The notes under the pieces: model-generated | Seen by the model: the letters and a program-made list of their open reading frames with translations, nothing else | The model's database searches: none | What the model was told of the DNA's origin: nothing | From: Homoserinimonas sp044769865 | Lineage (GTDB): Bacteria > Actinomycetota > Actinomycetes > Actinomycetales > Microbacteriaceae | Direction: 5' to 3' | DNA length: 64,000 nt | Assembly (NCBI RefSeq): GCF_044769865.1 | Contig: NZ_JBIZWA010000001.1 | Location: 558,001-622,000 of the forward strand | Translations under genes and position numbers: made by a program | Part shown: positions 1 to 7,387 of the stretch, in pieces | How the letters are laid out: the number at the start of each line of letters is the position of its first letter | How positions within the stretch are numbered: the stretch's first letter is position 1

Positions 1-663
1 GAGGCGGTCGGCAACCTCGGCCGCGAAGTGAATCTCGTGCGTGACGACGACCATCGTCATGCCCTGGTCGGCGAGGCGACGCATGACCGCGAGCACCTCG
101 AGACCCAGCTCGGGGTCGAGCGCGCTGGTCGGCTCATCGAAGAGCATGATCTGCGGCTCGAGCGCGAGGGCCCGGGCGATCGCGACACGCTGCTGCTGCC
201 CACCGGAGCACTTCTGCGGGAAGTTCTCCATCTTGCTGGCGAGGCCGACGCGCTCCAGCAGGTCGCGCGAGACCTTGTCGGCCTCCTCGCGGCTGCGGCC
301 GAGCACGCGCTCCTGGGGGAAGGAGACGTTGCGCAGCACGTTCATGTGCGGGAAGAGGTTGAACGACTGGAACACCATGCCGACCTTGCGGCGCAGCGCA
401 AGGAGGTCGGCCGACGACACCCGCCCAGCGAAGTCGATGTTGCTGCCGAGCACCTCGAGGGTGCCGGAGTCGGGCACCTCGAGCTGGTTGACGCAGCGCA
501 GCAGCGTGCTCTTGCCCGAACCACTCGGCCCGATGATCGCGACGACCTCGCCGCGCTTGACGTCGAGCGAGACGCCGCCGAGGGCGACATGGTCGCCATA
601 CACCTTGCGGATGTCGTTGAGACGGAGGATGGTCTCCCCCGCCTTCGGCTGCGGATCGGTCAT
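1..663 (-). CDS. Amino-acid ABC transporter ATP-binding protein (partial)
   Basis: Cytoplasmic ATPase of a GlnQ/HisP-type importer for polar amino acids. Reading from the ATG at 663, the product shows Walker A IIGPSGSGKS, Q-loop VFQSFNLFPH, signature CSGGQQQR (Cys where Leu is usual), Walker B IMLFDEPTSALDP and the H-loop in VVVTHEIHFA. The frame is still open at base 1, so roughly the last 20-30 of about 245 residues are missing. The start overlaps the stop of the aminotransferase gene by 4 bases (ATGA), so it is the third gene of an aldehyde dehydrogenase/aminotransferase operon. Permease and binding protein presumably lie beyond the left edge. The family is secure; the substrate is inferred from context. 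Confidence 0.92.
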   Translation of the reverse strand, partial: MTDPQPKAGETILRLNDIRKVYGDHVALGGVSLDVKRGEVVAIIGPSGSGKSTLLRCVNQLEVPDSGTLEVLGSNIDFAGRVSSADLLALRRKVGMVFQSFNLFPHMNVLRNVSFPQERVLGRSREEADKVSRDLLERVGLASKMENFPQKCSGGQQQRVAIARALALEPQIMLFDEPTSALDPELGLEVLAVMRRLADQGMTMVVVTHEIHFAAEVADRL

Positions 664-1868
664 GTGGTGGTCCTTCCACGAAGCGCACGGACGGCATCCA
701 CGGCGCCCCGCTCGATCGTCGAGATGTGCGTGTCGGTCATTGGGGTCGACAGGGCGAGCAGGCCGTTGGTGCCGAGCATGACGCCGCGCTCGTACGCGGC
801 CCACCAGAGCTCACCGAGGTCGAGTTGTTCACGGATGCGCATGAGCGAGCCGTTGCCGCTCACGGCAATGCCCGCCTGCTCCAGCGCAGTGCGAAGTGCA
901 TTACCACGGGCGTTGAGGGATGCGATGGCCTCTTCGTCGAAGAGTGCCATGGCGACTCGGCCCGCTGTCATCGTGATGGGGTTGGCACTGAAGGTGCCGC
1001 CCCATCCAACATTACGCTGCCCGAGCGGGTCGAAGACGCCAAGCACGTCCTCCCGGCCGCCGACGGCGCCGACGGGGAAGCCGCCGCCGATGATCTTGCC
1101 CGCACTGATGAGGTCCGGCTTCACGCCATAGGTCTGGGCGAGCCCGCCGAAGGCCATCCGCAGGGTGATGACCTCGTCGACGATCATGAGGGCGTCGACG
1201 CGACGGGTGGTCTCGCGGACGTGGTCGACGAATGCCTGCTCGGCGGGCACGAGGCCCGCGCGGTTGGGCATGAGGTCGATCAGCACGGCGGCGAGGTCGG
1301 AGCCTGCCTCGGCGACGGCCGCATCGAATGCGACACGGTCACCCTGCGGCACCTCGATCACGTCGCTGCGCACCCCGGCGGTGACGCCGGGAGCCGTGAC
1401 CGAGACCACGGCGTCGGAGGTGCCGTGGTAGCTGCCCTCGAAGCGGATGAGCTTGTCGCGACCCGTGAAGGCCCTCGCTGCACGGATGGCGGTCATGACC
1501 GCCTCCGTGCCCGAGTTCGAGAAGCGCCAGCGCTCGTGGCCTGTGCGGGCCGCGAGCATCTCGGCGAGCGTGATCTCCGACTCCGTCGGCAGGCCGAACG
1601 CGGTGCCCTGCGCCATGAGCGGGGTGACCGCCGCGGTCACGTCGGGCTGCGCGTGGCCGTGGATGAGCGAGGTGTAGTTGTTGTTGCAGTCGATGACCTC
1701 GTGCCCGAGCTGGTCGGTCACGATGGCCCCCTCGCCCTTCACCGCGTAGGGCGGTGCCGGGGGCACGTACAGCGTGGAGCGGGTGTTGCCGCGCGTCATG
1801 ACCCGCTTCGCCCGTGCGGGTAGCGGGTGCACGAGGTAGTCGTCGCGCTCCGGCACGACGGTCGTCAT
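660..1868 (-). CDS. Class III aminotransferase, glutamate-1-semialdehyde aminomutase-like
   Basis: PLP enzyme of 402 residues. The start chosen (MTTVVPERDD) overlaps the stop of the upstream aldehyde dehydrogenase by 4 bases. The HemL-like core is visible: GSYHGTSDAV for cofactor phosphate, MIVDEVITLR with the Asp that pairs with the PLP ring, and SAGKIIGGGFPVGA with the Schiff-base lysine. It clusters with an aldehyde dehydrogenase and an amino-acid ABC ATPase rather than with heme genes. A catabolic omega- or alpha-transaminase role is therefore more likely than tetrapyrrole synthesis. Relatives are often labelled 'aspartate aminotransferase family'; the amino donor cannot be told from sequence. 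Confidence 0.85.
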   Translation of the reverse strand: MTTVVPERDDYLVHPLPARAKRVMTRGNTRSTLYVPPAPPYAVKGEGAIVTDQLGHEVIDCNNNYTSLIHGHAQPDVTAAVTPLMAQGTAFGLPTESEITLAEMLAARTGHERWRFSNSGTEAVMTAIRAARAFTGRDKLIRFEGSYHGTSDAVVSVTAPGVTAGVRSDVIEVPQGDRVAFDAAVAEAGSDLAAVLIDLMPNRAGLVPAEQAFVDHVRETTRRVDALMIVDEVITLRMAFGGLAQTYGVKPDLISAGKIIGGGFPVGAVGGREDVLGVFDPLGQRNVGWGGTFSANPITMTAGRVAMALFDEEAIASLNARGNALRTALEQAGIAVSGNGSLMRIREQLDLGELWWAAYERGVMLGTNGLLALSTPMTDTHISTIERGAVDAVRALRGRTTT

Positions 1869-3403
1869 GCGGCGCTCACGATCGTGCGGTTCTGCTCGCG
1901 CATGAAACCGGGCAGGTAGTGGAGGCCGAGGCCGCCCTTGCCTGAGGATCCCGAGAGCTTCCAACCGCAGAAGGACTGCACGCCGGGCCATGCACCCGTC
2001 GTCGCGCCGTCGGCACGGTTGGAGTAGAGCACGCCGGCCTCGATCTCGTCGTAGAACTGCTCAACCTCGTCGTCGACCTTGGAGAAGACACCGGCGGAGA
2101 GTCCGTAGTCGACCGCGTTGGCCTCAGCCATGGCGGCGTCGAAGCCGTCGACGCGGATGACCGTCAGCACAGGCGCGAAGAGCTCGTCGCGGGTGAGCTG
2201 GTGGCCCTGCGGGAGGTTCTCGATGATCACGGGGGCGAAGAAGTTGCCCTCGCGGTCGAGGCGACCGCCCGTGACGATGTTGCCGTCCTTCTTGCCGAGC
2301 GCGATCGCCTCGTCGACGCGCGCCGCGATGGCGTCGTCGATGACGGGGCCGAGGTTCGTGCCGCCGTCGATGGGGTCACCGACGACGAGCTGCTCCGCGC
2401 GCTCCTTGAGCTTGGCGACGAGCTCGTCAGCGACGGATGCGTCGACGACGACTCGGCGGCACGCGCTGCACTTCTGCCCCGAGAGGCCGAAGGCCGAGCG
2501 CACGATGCCCTCAGCGGCGGCGTCGAGGTCAGCGGATGCCGCGACGATGGCCGGGTTCTGGCCGCCCATCTCGGCGAGCACGGGGCGCTGGTAGCCGCGG
2601 GGGCCGGGGGTGTTGAAGAGCTGCCATCCGACCTGCGCGGATCCGGTGAAGGCGATGCCGTCGACGTCGCCTGCCGCGAGGGCCTTGCCCACCTCGGCAC
2701 CACCGTGCACCGTGTTGACGACCCCGGCGGGCAGCTCGGCCGCGATGATGTCGGCGATGATCGCGCTCGAGCGCGGCGTCTTGTCGCTCGGCTTGAGCAC
2801 GACCGTGTTGCCGGTGACGAGTGCGGCCGACATCATGCCGACCGTGAGGGCGACGGGGAAGTTGAAGGGCGCGATGACGGCGAAGGTGCCGTAGGGCACG
2901 AGCACGTCGAGGTTCTTCTCGCGCTCGGTCGACTTCTGCTGCGCCTGGAAGCCGTTGTTGACCTCGAACTGCGTGCAGTAGTGCTCGATCATGTCGAGCA
3001 CCTCCTGCGCCTCGCCGTAGGCCTCGAGGCGGGTCTTGCCGGTCTCGGCCGAGACGATCGCGGCGATCTGCGTGAGCTGGCGCTCGACCCCGTCGCGGGC
3101 GGCGCGGAGCATCACGTTGCGCTCGGCGTAGGGGGTCTTGCGCCAGGCCTTGGCGGCACCGCGGGCTGCGGCGATGGCGGCCTCAACCATCTCTGGGGTC
3201 GCAACGTAGGCGGCACCCACGCGGGTCTTCAGCTCGACGGGGTCGATGCGCTCGACGATCGCGTCGGACTCGAGACGCTCCCCGCCGATGAGGTTCTTCT
3301 CGATGGGCGAGGGCTCGGAGCGCACGGCAGCGAGTGCCTCTTCGTAGGCGAGGTCGAGCTTCTCATCGCCGAGGCTGGTGGAGGCGTAGTTCACTTTGGC
3401 CAT
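1865..3403 (-). CDS. Aldehyde dehydrogenase, 1-pyrroline-5-carboxylate dehydrogenase-like
   Basis: NAD(P)-dependent aldehyde dehydrogenase of 512 residues resembling the P5C dehydrogenase part of PutA. Seen in the sequence are APFNFPVAL and FTGSAQVG for the dinucleotide, LAEMGGQNP with the general-base Glu, and GLSGQKCSACRR with the nucleophilic Cys. The SGQKCSAC form is typical of P5C dehydrogenases. A Shine-Dalgarno AGGAGA precedes the ATG. It is the first of three overlapping genes (dehydrogenase, aminotransferase, transporter ATPase). Together they suggest uptake of an amino acid, transamination and oxidation of the resulting semialdehyde. No proline dehydrogenase is adjacent, so a strict proline role is not assured. 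Confidence 0.88.
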   Translation of the reverse strand: MAKVNYASTSLGDEKLDLAYEEALAAVRSEPSPIEKNLIGGERLESDAIVERIDPVELKTRVGAAYVATPEMVEAAIAAARGAAKAWRKTPYAERNVMLRAARDGVERQLTQIAAIVSAETGKTRLEAYGEAQEVLDMIEHYCTQFEVNNGFQAQQKSTEREKNLDVLVPYGTFAVIAPFNFPVALTVGMMSAALVTGNTVVLKPSDKTPRSSAIIADIIAAELPAGVVNTVHGGAEVGKALAAGDVDGIAFTGSAQVGWQLFNTPGPRGYQRPVLAEMGGQNPAIVAASADLDAAAEGIVRSAFGLSGQKCSACRRVVVDASVADELVAKLKERAEQLVVGDPIDGGTNLGPVIDDAIAARVDEAIALGKKDGNIVTGGRLDREGNFFAPVIIENLPQGHQLTRDELFAPVLTVIRVDGFDAAMAEANAVDYGLSAGVFSKVDDEVEQFYDEIEAGVLYSNRADGATTGAWPGVQSFCGWKLSGSSGKGGLGLHYLPGFMREQNRTIVSAA

Positions 3404-3480
3404 GGGGGTGTCTCCTTTGTTTCGGTGCTGCCGGCCGGGCTGCGGTGCAGCGACTGGTCGGCCGGCGTTCGTGCTGCCGG

Positions 3481-3666
3481 TCAGGCGGCCGAGGGTCCGC
3501 TGGGTGGGGGGCTGTCGGGGGACCCTTCAGGGGCGTGCCCGTGCAGGTGCGCGAGCGGTCGCATTCGGATGGGGGTGACCGTGCGACCGGTGGACCCATG
3601 CGCCGCAGGGGGTGTCGCGGGCGCAGTGCGGGCTCCGAGCGTGACAACTCTGCACTCTGTGGTCAA
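3481..3666 (-). CDS. Possible small leader ORF upstream of the aldehyde dehydrogenase operon
   Basis: A 61-codon frame starts at TTG (3666-3664), six bases after a strong AAGGAG (complement of 3673-3678). It ends 77 bases before the aldehyde dehydrogenase ATG and opens with residues TTECRVVTLG; its C-terminus is rich in Pro, His and Gly. I recognise no family and see no run of one regulatory amino acid. Between it and the operon, 3428-3465 can fold through complementary GGCCGG/CCGGCC arms. It may be a translated leader, or the AAGGAG may be coincidental. A 525-base gap without any other gene (3404-3928) makes it worth recording. Confidence 0.3.
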   Translation of the reverse strand: MTTECRVVTLGARTAPATPPAAHGSTGRTVTPIRMRPLAHLHGHAPEGSPDSPPPSGPSAA

Positions 3667-3731
3667 AGGGTTCTCCTTGTGAATTGCCGCGTTGCAACTC
3701 GGCAGCGTTCTCGGGGCCTCCGGGTTGTGAA

Positions 3732-3759
3732 AGACTACAGTACTATCGGTTTTAGGCAA
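3732..3759 (-). promoter_or_regulatory. Putative promoter of the aldehyde dehydrogenase operon
   Basis: On the minus strand TTGCCT (complement of 3754-3759) is followed after 16 bases by TAGTCT (complement of 3732-3737), a reasonable -35/-10 pair. The predicted transcript begins about 3725 and would include the small TTG-initiated frame. No other similarly good promoter is visible in 3404-3928. Confidence 0.4.
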
Positions 3760-3766
3760 GCCTGCG

Positions 3767-3835
3767 TGAAAACGGCAGGAATTCACACGACCGAAACACG
3801 CACAAGGGCGCTATTTCGGCACGCCTGAAAACGGC
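3767..3835. repeat. Direct repeat TGAAAACGGC, candidate GntR operators
   Basis: The ten bases TGAAAACGGC occur at 3767-3776 and again at 3826-3835, 59 bases apart on the same strand. Flanking similarity is weaker (CCTGCG before the first, CACGCC before the second). The first copy lies just upstream of the proposed -35 of the aldehyde dehydrogenase operon. The nearby GntR regulator is the obvious candidate ligand; this is inference. Confidence 0.35.
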
Positions 3836-3885
3836 GAGAACGGATGCTGCGGCGCGGTCCCGTCGGCAAGAGAACGCGACGAATG

Positions 3886-3901
3886 CACCCCAAAAGGGGT
3901 G
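3886..3901. terminator. Short perfect hairpin after the Cache gene
   Basis: CACCCC, loop AAAA, GGGGTG makes a perfect six-base-pair stem 28 bases beyond the stop codon of the Cache-domain gene. No T-run follows on either strand, so it could equally be an operator half or an RNA-stabilising stem. Confidence 0.35.
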
Positions 3902-3928
3902 ATGCCGCGAAGCGGGGACTCTGCTCGA

Positions 3929-4651
3929 TCAGCCCTGTTCGAGCCGCGCGGCGAACCAGCCGTGCACGCCCGTCGCGATCCGCTCACCCACACTCGCGCC
4001 CGTGCGACGCAGGAAGGGCTCCAACAGCAGGCCGGGGCTGAGCAGCGGGCGGTTCGACGCCACCACCCGGTCTTCGTCATCGACCAGCACGACATCACCG
4101 TGCGGGCGCAGCGCCGCAGCAAGGGCATCCGTCACCGCCACGACGTTGAGGTCGGCGGCGACGACGCCCAGGAACTCGCCCTCGTGCGTGAGTCCGAGCG
4201 AGGCCGTGATGGCGTGGTCATCGGTGCCCCAGGCGTCAATGAAGGGGCCCACGATGGCGAGGCCCTCCGAGTCACGCGCGGCCCGGAACCACCGCGAGCC
4301 GAGGTAGTTGTAGTACGAATCTGACTCGGGGTTGAAGACGTGCTGCTTGCGGGCCACGCGACCCTCCTCGGCGCGCCACCAGAGCATGCCCGAGTCATCC
4401 GCCTGCTCACACGACCACACGAGGCCCGTGCCCTCGACCATGTGGGAGCGGCCAAGCACATCGACACACAGCGACTCAAGGCTCGCCGCCATGGCCGCGA
4501 CGTGCTCGGCCCCGTAGCGCCCCTCGGCCCGCAGCGCGAGTGCGCCTTCTGCGAGCTCGTGCAGGTCATCCCGCACGATCGCGACGACCGCGTCGACATC
4601 CGCCGCAAGGCCCCCGCCGTTGCCTGCCCTGCGTTCGCCATCGCCGCTCAT
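3929..4651 (-). CDS. Cytoplasmic Cache-domain sensor protein
   Basis: Protein of 240 residues. A helical N-terminal stretch (about 1-75) leads into a PDC/Cache fold with the typical core: YYNYLGSRWFRAARD, then VGPFIDAWGTDDHAITASLGL, then GEFLGVVAADLNV. Cache domains usually sit outside the membrane, but I see neither signal peptide nor transmembrane segment here. The start overlaps the stop of the GntR gene by 4 bases (ATGA), so the two are made together. A likely role is to bind the small molecule, an amino acid or carboxylate, that controls the catabolic operon downstream. The family call is good; the ligand is unknown. Confidence 0.75.
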   Translation of the reverse strand: MSGDGERRAGNGGGLAADVDAVVAIVRDDLHELAEGALALRAEGRYGAEHVAAMAASLESLCVDVLGRSHMVEGTGLVWSCEQADDSGMLWWRAEEGRVARKQHVFNPESDSYYNYLGSRWFRAARDSEGLAIVGPFIDAWGTDDHAITASLGLTHEGEFLGVVAADLNVVAVTDALAAALRPHGDVVLVDDEDRVVASNRPLLSPGLLLEPFLRRTGASVGERIATGVHGWFAARLEQG

Positions 4652-5403
4652 GCGCTCGCCCTCCGTGAGACCTCGTGATGCAATTCCAGGATGCGGTCGC
4701 CGACGTGGCCGAGCAGCGCCTCGATCAGTGCGTGCGTCCCCTCGGCGTCCCGCGCCGAGACCGCCTCGAGCAGCGCGAGCGAGCGCTCGGCCACAGCGGA
4801 GCGGTGCTCCCCCGAGCGGAACACGAGCATCGCGTGGGGCGCATACTCCACCTGCGACGCGATCGCCGCTCGGCTCAGGCGCGCCGAGCGCGAACTCGCC
4901 GCCAACTCGATCAAGAATCGCGAGTGCGCTCGCCTCGCCGCCATCGCGTTCGAGGCCTCGCCGAAGCTCTCGAGCGTCATCGACAACGACTGCGTGTCCT
5001 GGGCGGATGCGCGCTCCGCAGCCAGCACGGCCGCCTGCGAGAGGATCGCCACCTGCCAGTCGAGCAGGTCGCGCACCTCGATCACGCTGAGGGCCGCGAG
5101 CGAACGCTCGAAGTAACCCATGTTCGATTCGTCGGGCGCGATCACGAAGGTGCCGCCGGAGCGGCCGCGCGTCGTATGCACGAGCCCCTCCTCGCGCACG
5201 ACCTTGAGCGCATCCCGCAGGGTCACTGGCGAGATCGACAGCTGGGCAGCCAGGTCGACCTCGTTGGGTAGCTGCTCGCCGTTGGCATAGATGCCGAGCG
5301 TGATGGCGGAACGGATGCGACTCACGACCGTCTCGGTGCGCCCCGGCTCCGTGAGCGGCGCGAAGAGCACGCGGCGCGTCAGGGTCGTGAGTGAGTCAGA
5401 CAT
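4648..5403 (-). CDS. GntR-family (FadR-type) transcriptional regulator
   Basis: Regulator of 251 residues. The N-terminal winged helix reads VVSRIRSAITLGIYANGEQLPNEVDLAAQLSISPVTLRDALKVVREEGLV in outline (about residues 25-75), followed by an all-helical FCD-like C-terminal domain with RAHSRFLIELAASS near residue 155. It ends inside the start of the Cache gene and begins 12 bases after the stop of the M18 aminopeptidase gene. A TAGGGT box sits 9 bases before the ATG and may be its own -10. It probably represses or activates the aldehyde dehydrogenase-aminotransferase-ABC operon downstream. Confidence 0.88.
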   Translation of the reverse strand: MSDSLTTLTRRVLFAPLTEPGRTETVVSRIRSAITLGIYANGEQLPNEVDLAAQLSISPVTLRDALKVVREEGLVHTTRGRSGGTFVIAPDESNMGYFERSLAALSVIEVRDLLDWQVAILSQAAVLAAERASAQDTQSLSMTLESFGEASNAMAARRAHSRFLIELAASSRSARLSRAAIASQVEYAPHAMLVFRSGEHRSAVAERSLALLEAVSARDAEGTHALIEALLGHVGDRILELHHEVSRRASA

Positions 5404-5415
5404 GGCGGTTACACC

Positions 5416-6684
5416 CTAGCGACCTGCGAAGAATGCCCCCGTCGTGCGCGCGAGCGCCCAGAGGTCGTCCACGTGGGCGAGCTCGCGGGCCGAGTGCATC
5501 GACAGCAGGGGCACGCCCACATCGACGACCCGGATGCCGAGGCGCGTCGCGGTGAGCGGTCCGATGGTCGAGCCGCACGGCACCGTGTTGTTCGACACGA
5601 ATGCCTGCACGCTCGCGCCCGCCGCCTCTGCGAGGCGCGACCACAGGGCGGAACCGTGGGCATCCGATGCGTACTTCTGGTTGGCGTTGAGCTTGAGGAG
5701 CGTGCCGCCACCCGCGATGGGCCGGTTGTTCGGGTCGTGCCGCTCGGCGTAGTTGGGGTGCACGGCGTGGCCCGCGTCGGCCGAGACGCACCACGACTCG
5801 GCGTAGGCGCGACGGCGGTCCTCGGCGTTGCCCTTCAGCGCACCGCCGATGCGGGCGAGGATGTCATTGAGCAGCGGCCCCGAGGCACCAGAGCGCGAGT
5901 TCGACCCCAGTTCCTCATGGTCGAAGGCCGCGAGCATGCTGATGTGCCCCTTGGCGGGCTTGGCGTTGAGCAGGGCGTGCAGGCCTGCAAAGACCGAGCT
6001 CAGGTTGTCGAGGCGGCCGGCCGCGAAGAGTTTCTCCCCCACGCCGAAGCGCGCGGGCGGGTTCGTGTCGGCGGTGAGCACGTCGAAGCCCGCGACCTGT
6101 GCGACGCTCACGCCCGCGGCATCCGCCAGCGACCGCAGGATGTCTCCCCCGTCGGCCTCGACGCCGAAGACAGGCTGCACGTGCTGCTGCTTGTCGAGCT
6201 TGAGCCCGTCGTTGACCCCTCGGTCAAGGTGGATCGCGAGCTGCGGGATGCGCGCGAACGGGCCCGTGCGGGCGAGGTGCTCGCGGCCGTCGCGCGTGAC
6301 GAGCCGGCCCGCGAACTCGAGCTCGCGGTCGAGCCACGAGTTCAGCAGCGGCCCGCCATAGACCTCGACGGATGCCTGGCTCCACCCATTGCTCGTCGTG
6401 CCACCGTTCGGCTTGAGCTTGAAGCCGGGCGAATCGGTGTGCGCGCCCAGGATGCGGAACGGCGTCGTCGCGGTCGCCCCCGCCGGCTGCACCCACGCCA
6501 CGATCGCACCGTCGCGGATGACGAAACGCTTGCCCGCCTTCGACGGCCACGCCGCCGACTCATCGAGCCGCGTGAAGCCGGCGGCCTCGAGCATCCGCCC
6601 CGCCTCTGCTGCCGCGTGATAGCTCGACGGCGACGCGGCGATGTACCGGGCGAGATCGGCGATGTAGCGTTCGGCATCCGTCAT
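5416..6684 (-). CDS. M18 family aminopeptidase
   Basis: Dinuclear zinc aminopeptidase of 422 residues, the usual length of the family (PepC/ApeB type). The start MTDAERYIADLARYI was chosen because the M18 domain begins there; the open frame extends further upstream without resemblance. Metal-site signatures are visible: GAHTDSPGFKLKP, AGRLDNLSSVFAG, AFDHEELGSNSRSGA and SADAGHAVHPNY. SNNTVPCGSTIGP and LLSMHSARELAHVDD complete the active site. It removes N-terminal residues, often acidic ones, from cytoplasmic peptides. It lies just upstream of the GntR gene in the same direction. Confidence 0.95.
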   Translation of the reverse strand: MTDAERYIADLARYIAASPSSYHAAAEAGRMLEAAGFTRLDESAAWPSKAGKRFVIRDGAIVAWVQPAGATATTPFRILGAHTDSPGFKLKPNGGTTSNGWSQASVEVYGGPLLNSWLDRELEFAGRLVTRDGREHLARTGPFARIPQLAIHLDRGVNDGLKLDKQQHVQPVFGVEADGGDILRSLADAAGVSVAQVAGFDVLTADTNPPARFGVGEKLFAAGRLDNLSSVFAGLHALLNAKPAKGHISMLAAFDHEELGSNSRSGASGPLLNDILARIGGALKGNAEDRRRAYAESWCVSADAGHAVHPNYAERHDPNNRPIAGGGTLLKLNANQKYASDAHGSALWSRLAEAAGASVQAFVSNNTVPCGSTIGPLTATRLGIRVVDVGVPLLSMHSARELAHVDDLWALARTTGAFFAGR

Positions 6685-6838
6685 GGGTCTATCCAAGCAC
6701 GCGCCCTCTGGCCAAGCGTCCAAACGCCGCCGCACGCGCGCCCGCTTGGCGCAGCCCGAGCAACAGAAAAGCGGATGCCCGCGCCCCCGCTCCCCTAGCG
6801 TGGCCCCGATCACACTCGACGACGAGCAGGAGATACGC

Positions 6839-7234
6839 ATGGCATACACCGCGATCCGACCCGAGGTGCTGAAGGCGGCCTTCGAGACCATCCCCGCCGA
6901 CACCCCGTTCCTCATGCTGAACATGCTGAGGTTCCGCGAGAAGGCGCAGTACGACGGCCAGGAGAGCGAGCTCAGCGGGCGCGACGCCTACGGCCTCTAC
7001 GGCAAGCAGGCGCGCGCCTACCTCGCCAAGACCAACGCGGAGGTCGTCATCATGGGACCGGCCCACGGCACCGTCATCGGCCCCGAGGACGAGCACTGGG
7101 ACGTCGTCATGTTCGTGCGTTACCCCTCGATCGCCGCCTTCGTCGCCATGGCGAACGACCCCGAGTACGCCGAGATCGCGAAGCACCGGGAGGCGGCCCT
7201 CGCAGACTCGCGCCTCATCCCGGTGCTCGCGTAG
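6839..7234 (+). CDS. DUF1330 family protein
   Basis: Protein of 131 residues with the dimeric alpha-beta barrel style of DUF1330: TPFLMLNMLRFREKAQY at the start, EVVIMGPAHGTVIG in the middle and WDVVMFVRYPSIAAFVAMAND near the end. An AGGAG sits 6 bases before the ATG. The biochemical role of DUF1330 proteins is not established. It is divergent from the M18 gene and convergent with the FAD oxidase gene, separated from the latter by a large palindrome. Confidence 0.8.
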   Translation: MAYTAIRPEVLKAAFETIPADTPFLMLNMLRFREKAQYDGQESELSGRDAYGLYGKQARAYLAKTNAEVVIMGPAHGTVIGPEDEHWDVVMFVRYPSIAAFVAMANDPEYAEIAKHREAALADSRLIPVLA

Positions 7235-7280
7235 CGCTGCTTCTCGGCCTCTGGCCTCCGACCTCCGACCTCCGGGCCAA

Positions 7281-7358
7281 CGCAACGTCGGAGATTCGGC
7301 AGACACGCCGTCGGGACAGCATCCACGCGCGGCGTGTCGCCAAATCTCCGAACTTGCG
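7281..7358. repeat. Dispersed 78-base palindrome, copy 1
   Basis: Two arms of about 30 bases, 7281-7310 and 7330-7358, are nearly complementary around a 19-base centre. The arm core is CGGAGATT...GACACGCCG. The same 78-base structure, with almost the same arms, recurs at 18505-18582. Both copies lie between the 3' ends of convergent genes, so they could act as two-way terminators or be REP-like elements. Confidence 0.85.
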
Positions 7359-7387
7359 TGAGCGGACCGGCACCACGGCGGCCGAAG

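Noticed and set aside
660..1868. True glutamate-1-semialdehyde aminomutase (hemL)
   Set aside because: The PLP core is similar, but the gene lies in an aldehyde dehydrogenase/amino-acid transport operon and no heme gene is nearby.
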